Source: Typha latifolia
Lineage: Eukaryota > Streptophyta > Magnoliopsida > Poales > Typhaceae
Length of the DNA stretch: 64,000 bases
NCBI GenBank assembly: GCA_019914945.1
Contig: CM034105.1
Span: 2,542,001-2,606,000, forward strand
Direction of reading: 5' to 3'
The position numbers and the translations under genes were made by a program. The notes beneath the pieces were generated by a model. The model worked only from the letters and a program-made list of their open reading frames with translations, was not told the DNA's origin and made no database searches. Of the stretch, positions 23,975-35,517 are shown in pieces; position 1 is the stretch's first letter; every line of letters starts with the position of its first letter.

Positions 23975-25356
23975 ATGGCTACAATTCTCTCTCTCCCGCT
24001 TCCCAATTCCCTTCTCCTCTCACGCCGTCCTTCTCATTTCCGCTACCAAAAACTACCCCATAAATTCCCCACCGTACCTTATTCTCTATCTCCTTCGCTT
24101 CAAACCTCGTACTCCATTGTAACCAAGGAAGATGAGGAACAAGAAAGCTCTCCTTCTCCTTCTCCTTCTCCAGAGTCTGAACGAGCCGTTATGAGCACGG
24201 AGGACCCTCAATTCAAGTAATTGCTTCCTTATTTCCTACTACCACCGCTTTATTTCTTTTGATAGTCGTTTAGTTTCTTTTCACCAATTTTCCATTAAAT
24301 GTCTCTGAATCACTTCAATACTTGAATAAATTTGCTCAAACACATCTTAGGGTTTTCTTTTATTTTTTCCACAAACAATTTGTAGTCTGAGTTTGGAAAA
24401 TAAAATTTTCTTGTGGACAGCCTCTCCAGTGCATATGGACTAGTCTGGATTAGACAGCCTCTCCAGTGCATATGGACTAGTCTGGATTATAAATCTTATT
24501 TCCAACTTTGCTAGCTTTGCTTCTTACTATCCTTTAGGTAACAAGAACTAAACATCCCAGCTCAATCCAGATTGACATTTAAATAAAATTAACACCATTA
24601 CTTTCTATGCAATACTGAAACCTATTTGGTGGATTACTTATGCTTCTCATACTGACTGTGACTAGCTTGAGTTACTAAAAAGATTATTTTCCACAGCTTA
24701 TGTCCTTACTGATTGTTTGCATCATCTATATTTTCAATTCCTTCAATAGAGATGAAGTGGATTATACATTCTTCCTGCAAACTGGTTATGAGCTGATAGA
24801 TTACATAAGTACTGATACTGTAGGTTTATATTGTAAGGGGATGTAAAGCCTGTGGCAGAGAGGAAATTGAGAAGGGTTGCAACGGTGAGGGGAGGATCCA
24901 AGGCGGGATTGCAACGGTGCCTGGCTTCGGCTGGTGGCCGATAAAGGCTTATAGACCTTGCCCAGGGTTTGTGGCTTCTGGTGGCCGGTATAGGCGGCGT
25001 GGGCAAAGCATGGATGAGGTTGCATTTGGGAGGGGGCAGAGAGAGATGTCTGTCGAAAGCATTGATAAGGCTAAATCAAGGTAGCTATTCTCCTCTTCCT
25101 ATCTGAGCCTACTAAATCTCTTCTTGCTTGGAGTGCCCTGGTTAGCATATTGGTTGGTTTTGCTGGAGCATTATGGTTATAAAAACTTTGACTTGAAAAT
25201 CAAGTTTCTTAATAAGATTTTACTCTGTGCTTTCCATATCAGCATTAAAAGTTGTAGATCGATTCTCTTTTTTCTTTACCAGAATCATTCATATTACTAA
25301 CTACTAAATTAACTTGATACAGCAAAAAGAAAATGTCGCAAGGTCCAAAGAGATGA
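23975..25356 (+). CDS. Uncharacterised, probably plastid-targeted Cys/Gly-rich protein, three exons
   Basis: Exons 23975-24216, 24838-25080 and 25323-25356 join in frame (AA|GTAATT, TGTAAG|GGG; CAAG|GTAGCT, ATACAG|C) to give 172 residues. The first about 50 residues are rich in Ser, Leu, Pro and Arg and nearly free of acidic residues (MATILSLPLPNSLLLSRRPS), a chloroplast transit-peptide composition. A Glu/Ser-Pro linker follows. The core (about residues 80-150) reads GCKACGREEIEKGCNGEGR, then IATVPGFGWWPIKAYRPCPG and GQSMDEVAFGRG. CxxCG and GCNGEGR recall one half of a DnaJ-type CxxCxGxG zinc finger. The C-terminus is Lys-rich (SSKKKMSQGPKR). I do not recognise a named function. Clean splicing that restores one compact conserved-looking core makes it a real gene. 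Confidence 0.75.
24416..24489 (+). repeat. Tandem duplication of 37 bp in intron 1 of the plastid-type gene
   Basis: The unit starting GACAGCCTCTCCAGTGCATA occurs twice in direct tandem (spacing 37 bp) without visible mismatches across the shared part. Confidence 0.9.
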
Positions 25357-26344
25357 AGGGCTGAAATTGCAGTGATTCTTGTGTTTGGAAGGTTGTTTAT
25401 TGGAGGGTGCAAAAGAGGGTCCAGATTAAGTCTTTTCCAACACTGAAAGAAGGAGAACAAGTATCACCATTCAGACTGTTCTCTATAAATGCACTAAATA
25501 CTGTAATTGTACTACCTTTCTCTACTCGCAGATGACAGAGAGAGTTTCTGGACTCTCCGTTGGATTAAGATGTAATTATTATAAGAGAGTGTAACAGTGC
25601 ATTCCTTTCAAGATTATTTTCATTACAGCCGTCCTGGAATATTACATTGGTCTTCAGAATAGTTTGAGCAATCTAATTATGCTATCAGGGCATGCGATAG
25701 CTATAGGAATGTTGCATAAGCGTGCAGTAGTTTGCAGAGCTGCTCTATTTGATGGTATTCTGAAACAATAAATAATTATGGGTTTGGGGTTTTCCATCAG
25801 TAGTAGGTAAGTGTAAATGGGGCGGCTAATGGAACGCCCGAAGAAGCTATTTCTTGAGTAAATCGAGATGCATCTGAAGCTCCCAAATACAAAGAAAAAA
25901 GAATTTTTCTTGTATAACAGTAGAATGAATCACCGGTTATCCACAACTAGTAAAAGAGATCAGTTCCAGAACAGAGGAAAAGAATACAATTGCAGAGTTC
26001 AATTCTTTAAAGAGGCATTGCCATTTACAGACATCAGAGCCAACACACACAATTGTCTATTCACCACTCTACGTGAGAGCCAATGCAGCTTACTTCTGAA
26101 GAGGTTTGAGGTTCTCACCTTCAGAAAATTCAATCAAATCAACTCGAAATACTGCTCTGGAGCTGCATGAATCTGTGTAATGTTTATGCCACGCAATTGG
26201 TAAGGAAGAAATAATAAGGTGGGATGCCATGAAGAGAAGGTTCTGTTTGTCACATAATGTCTTGCTCAACATATAACTCCTTCGCATCCCATATGCATCA
26301 CCTGAATATTCATCAACAGATGATCACAGAACATCATACTCTTG
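25357..26344. other. Convergent 3' region of the plastid-type gene and the DMS3-like gene
   Basis: This stretch is probably 3' UTR of both genes plus spacer. Short open frames on both strands at 25868-26287 lack family resemblance and overlap each other. No gene is supported. Confidence 0.5.
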
Positions 26345-29300
26345 CTAGACAGCATCATCGTCCTCATTTGACAAAGCAATCTTGATATTTTCCCTCCGAG
26401 AATTTCACCTCACCACTTTATCTGGAACAGCAAGTTCATACATTCAGCGTTTGCATGATTTATAAGCCTCAGAATTAAACCAATAAGCATTGAAACATAT
26501 TGACCAGATCCAAAAAAAAAAGTCTACGACCATCATTTGTTTGACTTTGGTGAAAGTAATGCTAACGTCACTGAAGATGCAGCAGTTGACAATACTAACT
26601 CAAGAAAACTTTGAGGAGACATTAGTAGGGTATTAACTAATAATCACTTAAGTACTTGTCCTATAGATTCATTATGACTTATATTAGTTAGAATAAATAA
26701 GTTCCAAGGTTGAAAGAAATGGGGCTCCCAAGTGTGCCATAATGCATCTGCAGTCTGATCATTGTCACACTTCTAATCATATAAACGACCAATCTTATTG
26801 GACCACCCACTATCATAACACTTCAAGCCGTCACCAAGTTACCGAATATCCGTCATACTAATTTCATGTCACTGAACTCTCTCTGCGACACTACATGAAA
26901 AGTTCTGCATAGTTCGTAGGTTTTAAAAAACATTAGTTGACTTAGAGAAGTACCTGGAAAATGCTGAGCGAGTGAGGTAGTTCTTTAGTTCTTGCTTTTG
27001 AACACTAAATGAGTTCTTCACATCACTTAGTACTGCTTCTTCCCTTTTAATATCTTCAGCAAGCCTTTCTCTTCTCCAATTCAGAAGCTTAATCTGCTCC
27101 TCAACTTCAACAATGTTTGCAGGTAAACTTGAAGCACCACAGCCTATTGGGAATTTTACATCAACATGCCTCCTACATAAGAATAGACATTTTCAAAACT
27201 TAAGAAAGCCAAAAGAGACAGCAGTCTTAAAATAGTTCATTACATGCAAGGCCCAAAGAAGCAATTTTAATAATGTCTCTCGATGTTAGTATACAAAACA
27301 ATAAGTTGAGTATGAGCCTATACTAACATAACAAAGAAACGCAGGTTAAATTAAAAGATCTTGTTAGGAGTGTTAAATTGTCAGAAAAACATATCAATGA
27401 AATATAACTGTCAGGGTGAGAATTTCATGGAATTAATGTCGCAGTTGAGATAACACCCTAAACAACACTAGAATTCTGCATGCCCTCTGTATTTTTGTAC
27501 AGCCATCCTTAGAACTGAAAAGGTTACTTTTATGAGATATATGTCTGTCTTGAGCATTTGCCATTAGTTTACATCAGAAACTAAACAAGCAACAGGAAAG
27601 TAAACTTAATACTTAATAGTAATGCAACATTTATTCAGGATAGTAGTATTACTCAGGAAAGTAGAAAAATGGTACTATCTCTTATATAAGGAACAAATAC
27701 AATCTAAAATATCAGCCATGAATTATCAGAAGATAATGGACAATATTATACACACCTGCTTCCAAGGTAAAATAGAGCATTACTTTTCATTATTCCCCCA
27801 TCTAAAGAAACAGCACCATCACTTATATAAGGTATAGCATGTTGCATATCAGCTCTTGTTTTATACACTTGCAAACGAGAAAATAAGCTATAAAACAAAG
27901 TCTCTCTAAGACCATGGCCACTTCCTGTTAGACAAGACAAATGCATGTGATCCAAATAGAACATGTTCACAGCAAAGCCCATAAAGCCTGGTGGAGATTC
28001 TCCATTCGGTAATCTTGGGTTGATCAAAGCAAGTTTCCTTTGTGGGTCGTCAGGTATAAAGTCACCAACAAATGGTCTGCAAAAAGGAGAAGATCACGTA
28101 ATGCTTTTGTTATGTATACCTTCAGAGTGAGATAATAAAACCAAAAAAAAAAACATCCATCCATATCCTAAAATTCAACAATATTGGAGTTCAATTAGAA
28201 TGCTCAATCTATTATTCAAATCAAGAGATCCGAATGTTACAGTAAATAATCATTGTACACCCACACCTCAAATTTTCAAGACAAAACACTAGGAACCTTC
28301 CATCCAATGGCCTTCCAATGGATGGCCCAAGTCCATGAAGACCAGCATTCTTGTCAATCATGCCTTCCTTGTCATACTTTTCAAGGACCTTAACACCTTC
28401 ATATGTCTTGCAAACAATAGCCAGCATAGTTTCCAATCCCAGGTACTCCGAGAATAGTCTATTTAATAGACAAAAGAAACTTCATCATAATAGGAGGTAA
28501 TCATTAAAAGGGCACTCCAATTTTACTGGTCCACCAAAAAAAAATGGAAACTAAAGGTGAAAAACCAAACCTGCTAAGGTTATCATCTATTACTTTTCCA
28601 AGGGTAGCTACAACACCCAGCACATCCTTAGTCAATGCTAACTTTGATGCTTGCAAACCATGACGAACTTTCAGCTGGCATATTATACCTGCTGCTGTTT
28701 TCTCCTGCTTGAGTATATTTTGAATTGTGCGTTGTTCAGTCTCTAGAAGAGAGGTGCCACTGCTTCCACTAGCTAGGTGTGATGAATGATACTTTCCAAG
28801 ATTAACTGAACAAGTTTCTACAGTTAGTGGAATAAAGATATACTAATGGAATATCCATTAGCTGGGAAAATAAAAGGTTCAACATAATACTAGCATAGCT
28901 ATACCCTAGTAGAGCTACAATAGAATGTACAACTACAAATATGCACAATTAACAGAGCCCATCACTAAAAGAAATCTGAAATTTCCAAGACACAAGGTTA
29001 CCTTTTTACAGTAACTTTGTCATTAAGAGCATATTATATGAGATCTGGTGAGCAACATGAGTAAATTATCCCCACTCCACTGGTCTCTTAAACTAACCTT
29101 GCATATCAAGAATAGATTCATCGACGTTGTTCATCTGAGAGTTAAGAAATTTCAAGTTGTCCTCATGATGCTTGATTTTCAATCCCAGCTTTTTTAAATC
29201 ATCTTCTAGTTTCTACAAGAAATACAACAGTAATATAAAGGACGCATTAGTAATAACAAGAGAGTCAATCTCATGTTAGGCAAATTTTATAGTTAGAAAA

Positions 29301-29411
29301 ATACAACAAAAATATAAACACCACATGCTGGTTACTGTATTGAACTTCTTAAAACATACGCCACACCTGACTGTACGTCTCCACCATTTCCACCTTACTT
29401 GAATTCTCCAT
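26345..29411 (-). CDS. DMS3: DMS3-like SMC-hinge protein of RNA-directed DNA methylation, seven exons
   Basis: Exons on the minus strand are 29367-29411, 29098-29212, 28571-28805, 28267-28458, 27756-28076, 26954-27172 and 26345-26393, giving 391 residues in one frame. The order matches DEFECTIVE IN MERISTEM SILENCING 3: an N-terminal coiled coil ([20 protein letters not shown]), then [27 protein letters not shown], the hinge-like region [80 protein letters not shown] and [11 protein letters not shown], and a C-terminal coiled coil. In Arabidopsis DMS3 joins DRD1 and RDM1 in the DDR complex that brings Pol V to chromatin. No ATPase head is present, as usual. The last 16-residue exon is the least certain (acceptor CGGAG|GG). 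An intron in the 5' UTR is likely. Confidence 0.85.
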
Positions 29412-30569
29412 CTTGTATTCACCATCCATCATCACAACTGAAAGCTATTGTAACTCCATCAAGCAATCTTGTCACAACATTGACTCTGAAAATATCATTC
29501 CCGAAAACAATTATATTTACAATTATAAATCCTAGAAATCTTGCATCCCGAAGTGGAAATCTTCACTCAACATCAACAACTAATATATATCCAAGCACGC
29601 ACATTAGGTCTTCCAAGGGAAAAATAGAAAAATCTCGTGGTTATACAAGATTATTTCAATCAGAAGATAGAACAAACATCTTGCAAGCACAAAAGAAAGA
29701 AGAACCGATACATAATCATGGTATCGAACCGGTGGTAGTCAAGATTTGGTATCTCGATACTTGGTCTATGAATCCGAGAAATAGAGATTATAATCAAAAT
29801 ATTGCAGGGAAAAAGGATTCAACGCAGGAAATTGGCATCTACGAAAGCGACAAGAGGTTTAGAGGAAAACAATACAAAAATTACCGAGAAAATAGACGAT
29901 GGTAGGAGGGGAGCAGGGTAGAGGGCGGAGGGTGGAGGGTTTTTGGCTTGGCTTTTGCTCTCTTTATTTGGACAACGCCCTTTAATCACATGTATTTCAC
30001 GTGATCATCAGTTCAAATTTAGCTGCAAGATTATCGAGGGAAGGCTTCACTGCCTCCAGGATGGGAATAAGAAGGTTCTGCAGTTTAATACTTGGCAGCT
30101 TTTTATTGGTTGTCAGATCAATTAAAACTGATCAGGAAAGACAAGTAATCCAACTTTAAAAGTTCATATAGTATGGAATGCCAGACTATCAGATCCCAAA
30201 ATTTGGATTCCACGTAGAATCGCCGAGATCGATTCTAATCCCAAAAAATTATTGTCAAAAAAATTAGTTAGTGATTTGATAGTTTAAGTTTCAGTGTTTA
30301 GTTCAAAATAATTATTAGACTGTACATATAACTTAAAGTCTAAACTAGACAAATTACTATATTAACTAATGCTCGTTAATACGACATTTAAAAATAATAA
30401 TATTATTTGGCGCTCAAATACACGCTTGAGGAGTATTTAATATGAGTTAGAGCACATTATTACGTATTAGGTCCTATTTGGGCTTATGAAATGGGCCGAG
30501 TCGACTCAGACCAGATGTCTATAAGCTCGAGCTCAAATCGGTCCAGTTTAGTCGCTTACTAGAATTTTC

Positions 30570-30610
<41 letters not shown>
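29412..30610. other. Divergent region between the DMS3-like and SOUL genes
   Basis: The DMS3 side contains its 5' UTR, with a likely intron donor near 29893 (CTCG|GTAATT on the minus strand). A GC- and pyrimidine-rich leader sits at about 29900-29960. The rest is AT-rich promoter sequence, ending in an (AG)19 run that abuts the SOUL start codon. A 168-codon plus-strand open frame at 29399-29905 is antisense to the DMS3 leader and has no recognisable homology. Confidence 0.45.
30573..30610 (+). repeat. (AG)19 microsatellite in the SOUL 5' leader
   Basis: Nineteen AG units end exactly at the base before the ATG at 30611. The GA repeat therefore forms the last part of the 5' UTR and sets the start-codon context (AGAGAG|ATG). 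Confidence 0.9.
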
Positions 30611-30614
<4 letters not shown>

Positions 30615-32393
30615 GGAAGCTATGTTGGTTCCTAGTGCATCTTGCTCTTCTCGGCTTAGCTAATGGAATCGAGTCACCTGAATACACCGTAATCCACTCG
30701 GAATCCGATTTCGAGATAAGGATCTACAGGGATTCGGCATGGATGTCTGCTCTCACCGATGAGATCTCCTTCGAGAAGGCCACCAGACTTGGATTCCACC
30801 GGTATATAATATACTCGCATCGCTCCCTATTTTGAGTTATCTTTTTTATATAGTATACCTTCGATCGATTCAAAATCCGATTTTGTTGTTTAATTTGGGG
30901 GAATTTAGTTGAACAATTTATCAGTTTCTTTGTTTGTGGGCGGGAGAAATCTTTGTCTATAATGAGACCAAGATGAAATTTTTACGCTTGATTTTGTTAT
31001 ATGCCTTTCAAACCCGATGATTTGAATAAGAATATGGAATTGTTGGCTGTTCCTGTAACTGAGAAGTAGAAGATGAATATAATCTAACATGTATGGAAAG
31101 GGAGTGACAGAATTATGAAAGAAAAGCTTTTTGTTGCTAGAATGATATTGTAGGGCTTTAAAGTGGACTGAGAAATTGTTAGATCTAATAAGTGATTTTA
31201 GTATCCATTAAACCCTTTTTTTTGTATCTGATCATTGACTATAAAGGGAATATAAACATGTCCTAGTTTTATTACTGGCTTTGTGAATCGTGTATCTTTT
31301 CCATTGCATTGCAAGTTTAGAAATTATGGATGATGTAAAAGATAACGAAGAGTTCCACAAGGATTACACTCAGATTATCGGTCAGTTGAATCCAATTCTT
31401 CCTTTAAGCAAGATAATATATGCAGACAAAGGTGCATATGGTAATTAAAAGATAAATGTTCCTTCCGTGACATAACACTTCAATTGGACCTCGAGCAGTC
31501 CTCCTGTAAACTTAAGCCCAGATATATGTTATTCAGTAGTTAAATGTGAATTGAAGCTCTGGTTTCACCTGTAGTTTTCTCCTTCTTGCAGCTTATTATT
31601 ATGAAGCATCTACATTTTCAGGATTTGTTCACTAGTAATGATACAAATGACTATAGCCTATTACTATGCTTTGTTTTCAAGTTTCATGCACGCAATTTCA
31701 CATTATCATGCAACGTCGCTATACAGTTGGAGAATATGATTATTTGTGATTTGTACCATGTTGACAACTTGACACGTTCCACATATTGATTTATATTCTG
31801 AACATTTACGGATGAATTTCCATTATCCAATTTTTCTTTTCCATCACTGCCATGGTTTATCTCAAAGACTTCTGCATATGGCGATAGCAGGACATACTTT
31901 ACTTGCATTGTCATTAATTGCTTAACTGTTTGTATTTGTTCTCATCAGATTGTTCCAGTACATTCAAGGTGCCAACCTTAATTCTTCAAGGATCAGGATG
32001 ACTGCCCCTGTCCTGACGAGTATCGTTCCAAATGCTGGCCCTCTCCACTCATCAGCCTATTACGTGCAGTTTTACTTGCCAGTGCAGTTTCAAGCCTCCC
32101 CTCCCATTCCTCTCCCTGAGCTGAATCTCCAATCTGATAAATGGCCAAGCCACTGTATTGCTGTGAGGCAGTTTTCTGGTTTTGCTCGAGATAGAAACGT
32201 CGTTAAGGAAGCAGAGAAACTAGCAATCAGTTTGAGCCGGTCACCCTGGGCCAATTCGACCAAGTTTCTGGGCAAATATGCATACTCAATTGCACAGTAC
32301 AATTCCCCATTTCACTTCATAGGCCGTCTTAATGAGGTTTGGGTAGATGTTGGCGGATCTGGTTGCGAATCCAGTGGTGTTGATATATCCTAA
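30611..32393 (+). CDS. SOUL family haem-binding protein with signal peptide, two exons
   Basis: Exons 30611-30801 and 31949-32393 (CACCG|GTATAT, CATCAG|ATTG) give 211 residues. Residues 1-19 form a signal peptide (MRKLCWFLVHLALLGLANG), then the SOUL/HBP domain runs to residue about 200: SPEYTVIHSESDFEIRIYR, then FEKATRLGFHRLFQYIQGAN, the highly conserved RIRMTAPVLTSI, YYVQFYLP, then KWPSHCIAVRQFSGFARD and NSPFHFIGRLNEVWVDV. SOUL proteins bind haem or other tetrapyrroles in vitro. The signal peptide points to the secretory pathway rather than plastid. The 1.15-kb intron is AT-rich. All family motifs are present. Confidence 0.93.
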
Positions 32394-32947
32394 GTACAGC
32401 TCAAGTATAAGATCTGTAAATTATGATGTGATTCACTTCAGTTCTTCCTGTCAATGGATTATGGATGTAATACCTCTTTTATGATCCCAGATCAGAATTT
32501 CGTATTCCATCATTCCATTTTACCTCTTGCTGTTTAATTATAGGTATCATACTATATGGGATCTGTGATATCTTTTCTTGCTCTAGGGGTGCACATTTCG
32601 TAAACCTCACCACATTTGCAGCCATTAGAATGATATGAGAAGCACAGGTATCCACTATCCAGAATACTGGATACTATAATGTACTCATTGAAATTTGAGT
32701 TTATTGTAGTTTTGTTTAGTAATATCTGGCAGGTAAATATATCTTTTGCAGGGAGAGGGCGACTTCTCTCTTTGCGTTTATTGTAGCTTTATTTTTAGTT
32801 TTTTTTATTTTAATTTCAATATCAAGTCCTCTAATAGTTAATCTATCAGATAAAAAAAAACCTCTAGTTTTAAAGGGAAGAAACGATCATGCCATGGGTT
32901 CCATGTACGGCTCATCCACACCATCACCACCACCATTGGCAGCTTCA

Positions 32948-33004
32948 CGCCCTCCTAGTGGAGTCGTTGGCAATATATGCAAGGTTCACCTTCTTTCCTA
33001 GCTA
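32948..33004 (-). pseudogene. Relic of a type-I (M-gamma, AGL80-like) MADS-box gene, N-terminal fragment
   Basis: Read on the minus strand, this segment encodes KKVNLAYIANDSTRRA, close to the start of plant M-gamma MADS domains. The expected initiating ATG is GTA here, a one-base insertion breaks the frame after the second codon, and a TGA follows directly after RRA where the family continues into the basic helix. The rest of the MADS domain is not visible downstream. The fragment is only about 57 bp, so homology is judged from this motif alone. Confidence 0.45.
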
Positions 33005-33825
33005 CAAATTATCTAATCTAATATGATATTGGATGGAAGGATGGATGGTTCTTTGCAACAAAGGAAACTAATCGAGTTTATAATTGCGGAGTGATGGCAA
33101 GGATTAGAGATCATGTAACAAGGTAAGATATCTATGTTCATGGGAGGATTTGCTGATATTAATTAAGAATACAAATTATAATCCATAAATATATCCTTTG
33201 GCCGGAAAAAGGGGAGAAGTTCTTTTCTCTGCTATCCTCCTTTCTCTTTCTCATTCATCTCCTTTCTTTCTTTTGGACTGATGAGCCAACATGTGTCTTT
33301 CGCCGCTGTGGCTGTGATCATTCTTGCATGTCTCGACAGAGTCATAACATTTCGGGTCATCGTCCTATCTTTTTCGCTCTTATTTATCCATGAGTACTTA
33401 TAATAGTTTTTATTTATTTAATATTATATTTTATTATAATTTATTTTATCTTTAGTTAAGTGTGAGACTTATGTTTAAGAGCGATATAACACTGTATCTT
33501 TTTTTTTTTTTTCTATTAACATAAAGTTCCAGCTGAAATTACACTAACCCCAAGAACTATTTCTATTTGAAAAATCACTCCCTCTTAACGAAAAAAGTCA
33601 ATGATCATTTTATCTTTATTTATTTTTCTATTTCTTTCATCTAAAATAAGAGTAAAATTGAAAAACCAAAAAAATTTAACAGATAATTTACTGGGGTTGA
33701 TGTGTAATAAAAAATAAATGAGAAAATCTATATGAAAACGGGCAACAGTTTCGTGTAATTATTCTAAATAATTGATTGGATTTGCTTTAAGTGTAATATT
33801 ATGTCTGCGGATTAAGTCTACTACC

Positions 33826-34640
33826 TTGGTACCTGTGGAGGAACAGCGAGACGATGATGTGGCGAACAGTAGGTTTCTAAATTCTGCAGCTCAAAGTCAA
33901 AATATTTGTTACATATTTATACTCCTTGCAAAGAATTACTTTTATCTCATATGGATATATGCCATAAAAATTTGACCTTTATTGCTTCTTGCATGGTTGA
34001 CTTTCTGTACTCAATCACCTTGCTTTCTAGACATGAAGACCCAAAGGCACCAAAAGAGTATAATAAGAGAATCAAATATTTTAATGAACCGAGACTCTGA
34101 TGTCTTAAAATCGATGGTTTTGAAAATGGCAAATGTCATTATCGGACCATTAATCCCCTACAACAATCTACTGCTGATCTCATTTATGATCATTCTCCAA
34201 ATCCAGGCAATTTTTGTCCTCTTAGGCACTACATATTATATTTCTTTTTTATGATGCTTTAGGAGATCGATAGTTCTTCTTGATCTATAATGGGTTCAGA
34301 TTACAACAGTTAGAAAAGAATCGAATCTGTTCTTAGACTATATAAAATCATAGATGCCTTTGGATCTTCATGGCTGTCGAGATGGATGAAGGGGAAGTGA
34401 ACCATGCAAGAAATATTGAACATAAAGCTGCATGGAATATAGAAATGTTTGATAAATCCCTTGAAAAGAATGTGCAAACTTAAAAAGACCACTGCTGTAA
34501 AGAAGAAGGTTGAATAATACTATCACCTGATAAAGAAAGAACCACTTACGTGATTGTTAAGAAGGTTGAATAATATTAAAAACGCCACTACTCGCTACTG
34601 TTCAACAATATTCATCCCACTGTTCCTCCACAGGTACCAA
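33826..34640. repeat. Long imperfect inverted repeat (arms about 225 and 285 bp, loop about 305 bp)
   Basis: A perfect 21-bp match (TTGGTACCTGTGGAGGAACA and one more base) lies inverted at 33826-33846 and 34620-34640. The inner arm ends also match: CATGAAGACCCAAAGGCA at 34032-34049 against its inverse at 34355-34372 with one mismatch, and CTTGCATGGTT near 33987 against its inverse near 34400. Between these anchors the arms are related but diverged, with length differences. The transcript of either strand could fold into a long hairpin. Confidence 0.7.
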
Positions 34641-35517
34641 ATCCTTGCGCCCATTCCACTTGAGGTACTAAATATTCTTTGGTTCAAGAAGTGATGATGC
34701 TTCCTGGATTATTTGAGAAGAATATCAATCAAAGACATATCAAACTTTTCAAAGCATTTTACTGTCAGATACTGGATATTGGTTTATCAGCAGCTCAATA
34801 GTTTAAAATGGAACTACAAAATTATTTCCTTTTTGTCTCAAATTTTATCAGAACACAAGACTACCGGGGTGAGTGGGTTGATAACGAAATGCTCATCGTG
34901 CAGCTGCATGGAAATGGCACTGAGAGATCTTACACTGTAATATTTTCAGAAAGAAGAAGCCTTGTCAGATTATTCAGATGACCTTAACAGAACTACAAGC
35001 TACACTTCTCATGACAAACAGCATTTACCTGTATGCAGGGAACATCAGGCAAAGAACCAGAAGAAAAATCCATAAACATAATTCTCAGCTAAGATCGGCG
35101 TCATGCGCGGTGGCAAGTAAAATGCAAAGAATGCAAGAATGAAGTCTGATCTGCAGAAGCCTAGTAAGGCTTTCTTCAAGACAAAGAAAATTCTAAAATT
35201 TATTGGAGCATTTCCAACAGATGTACTTTCCCAAAGTATGTATGAAAAGAGCATTTTAAAAACTTATGGTGACTAGAACAGTCACCTCAACAAGCCTCAG
35301 GATTTTCCATAAAACATTAGAATTACATAAACAACATTTTTCCAATACCAAACACTATAATGGTGAGTAAAACTTACAGATTATCGTTCCTGCTAGGTCA
35401 GATGCTGAGTATCCTATAAGGACATTAAACTTATAGAAACAGCAAAACATGTTAAAACTGCTGCTAGAATTCACGAACAATCATAACGATCCTTATCTAC
35501 TAACTAAGTCAATCTCA

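Larger units (their letters stand above)
32394..35517. other. Gene-poor spacer between the SOUL and bHLH genes
   Basis: The convergent 3' ends of the two genes flank about 3 kb of AT-rich spacer. It contains a relic of a type-I MADS-box gene (32948-33004) and a long imperfect inverted repeat (33826-34640). A short direct repeat (AAGAAGGTTGAATAATA) occurs at about 34503 and 34559. No intact gene is supported. Confidence 0.5.
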
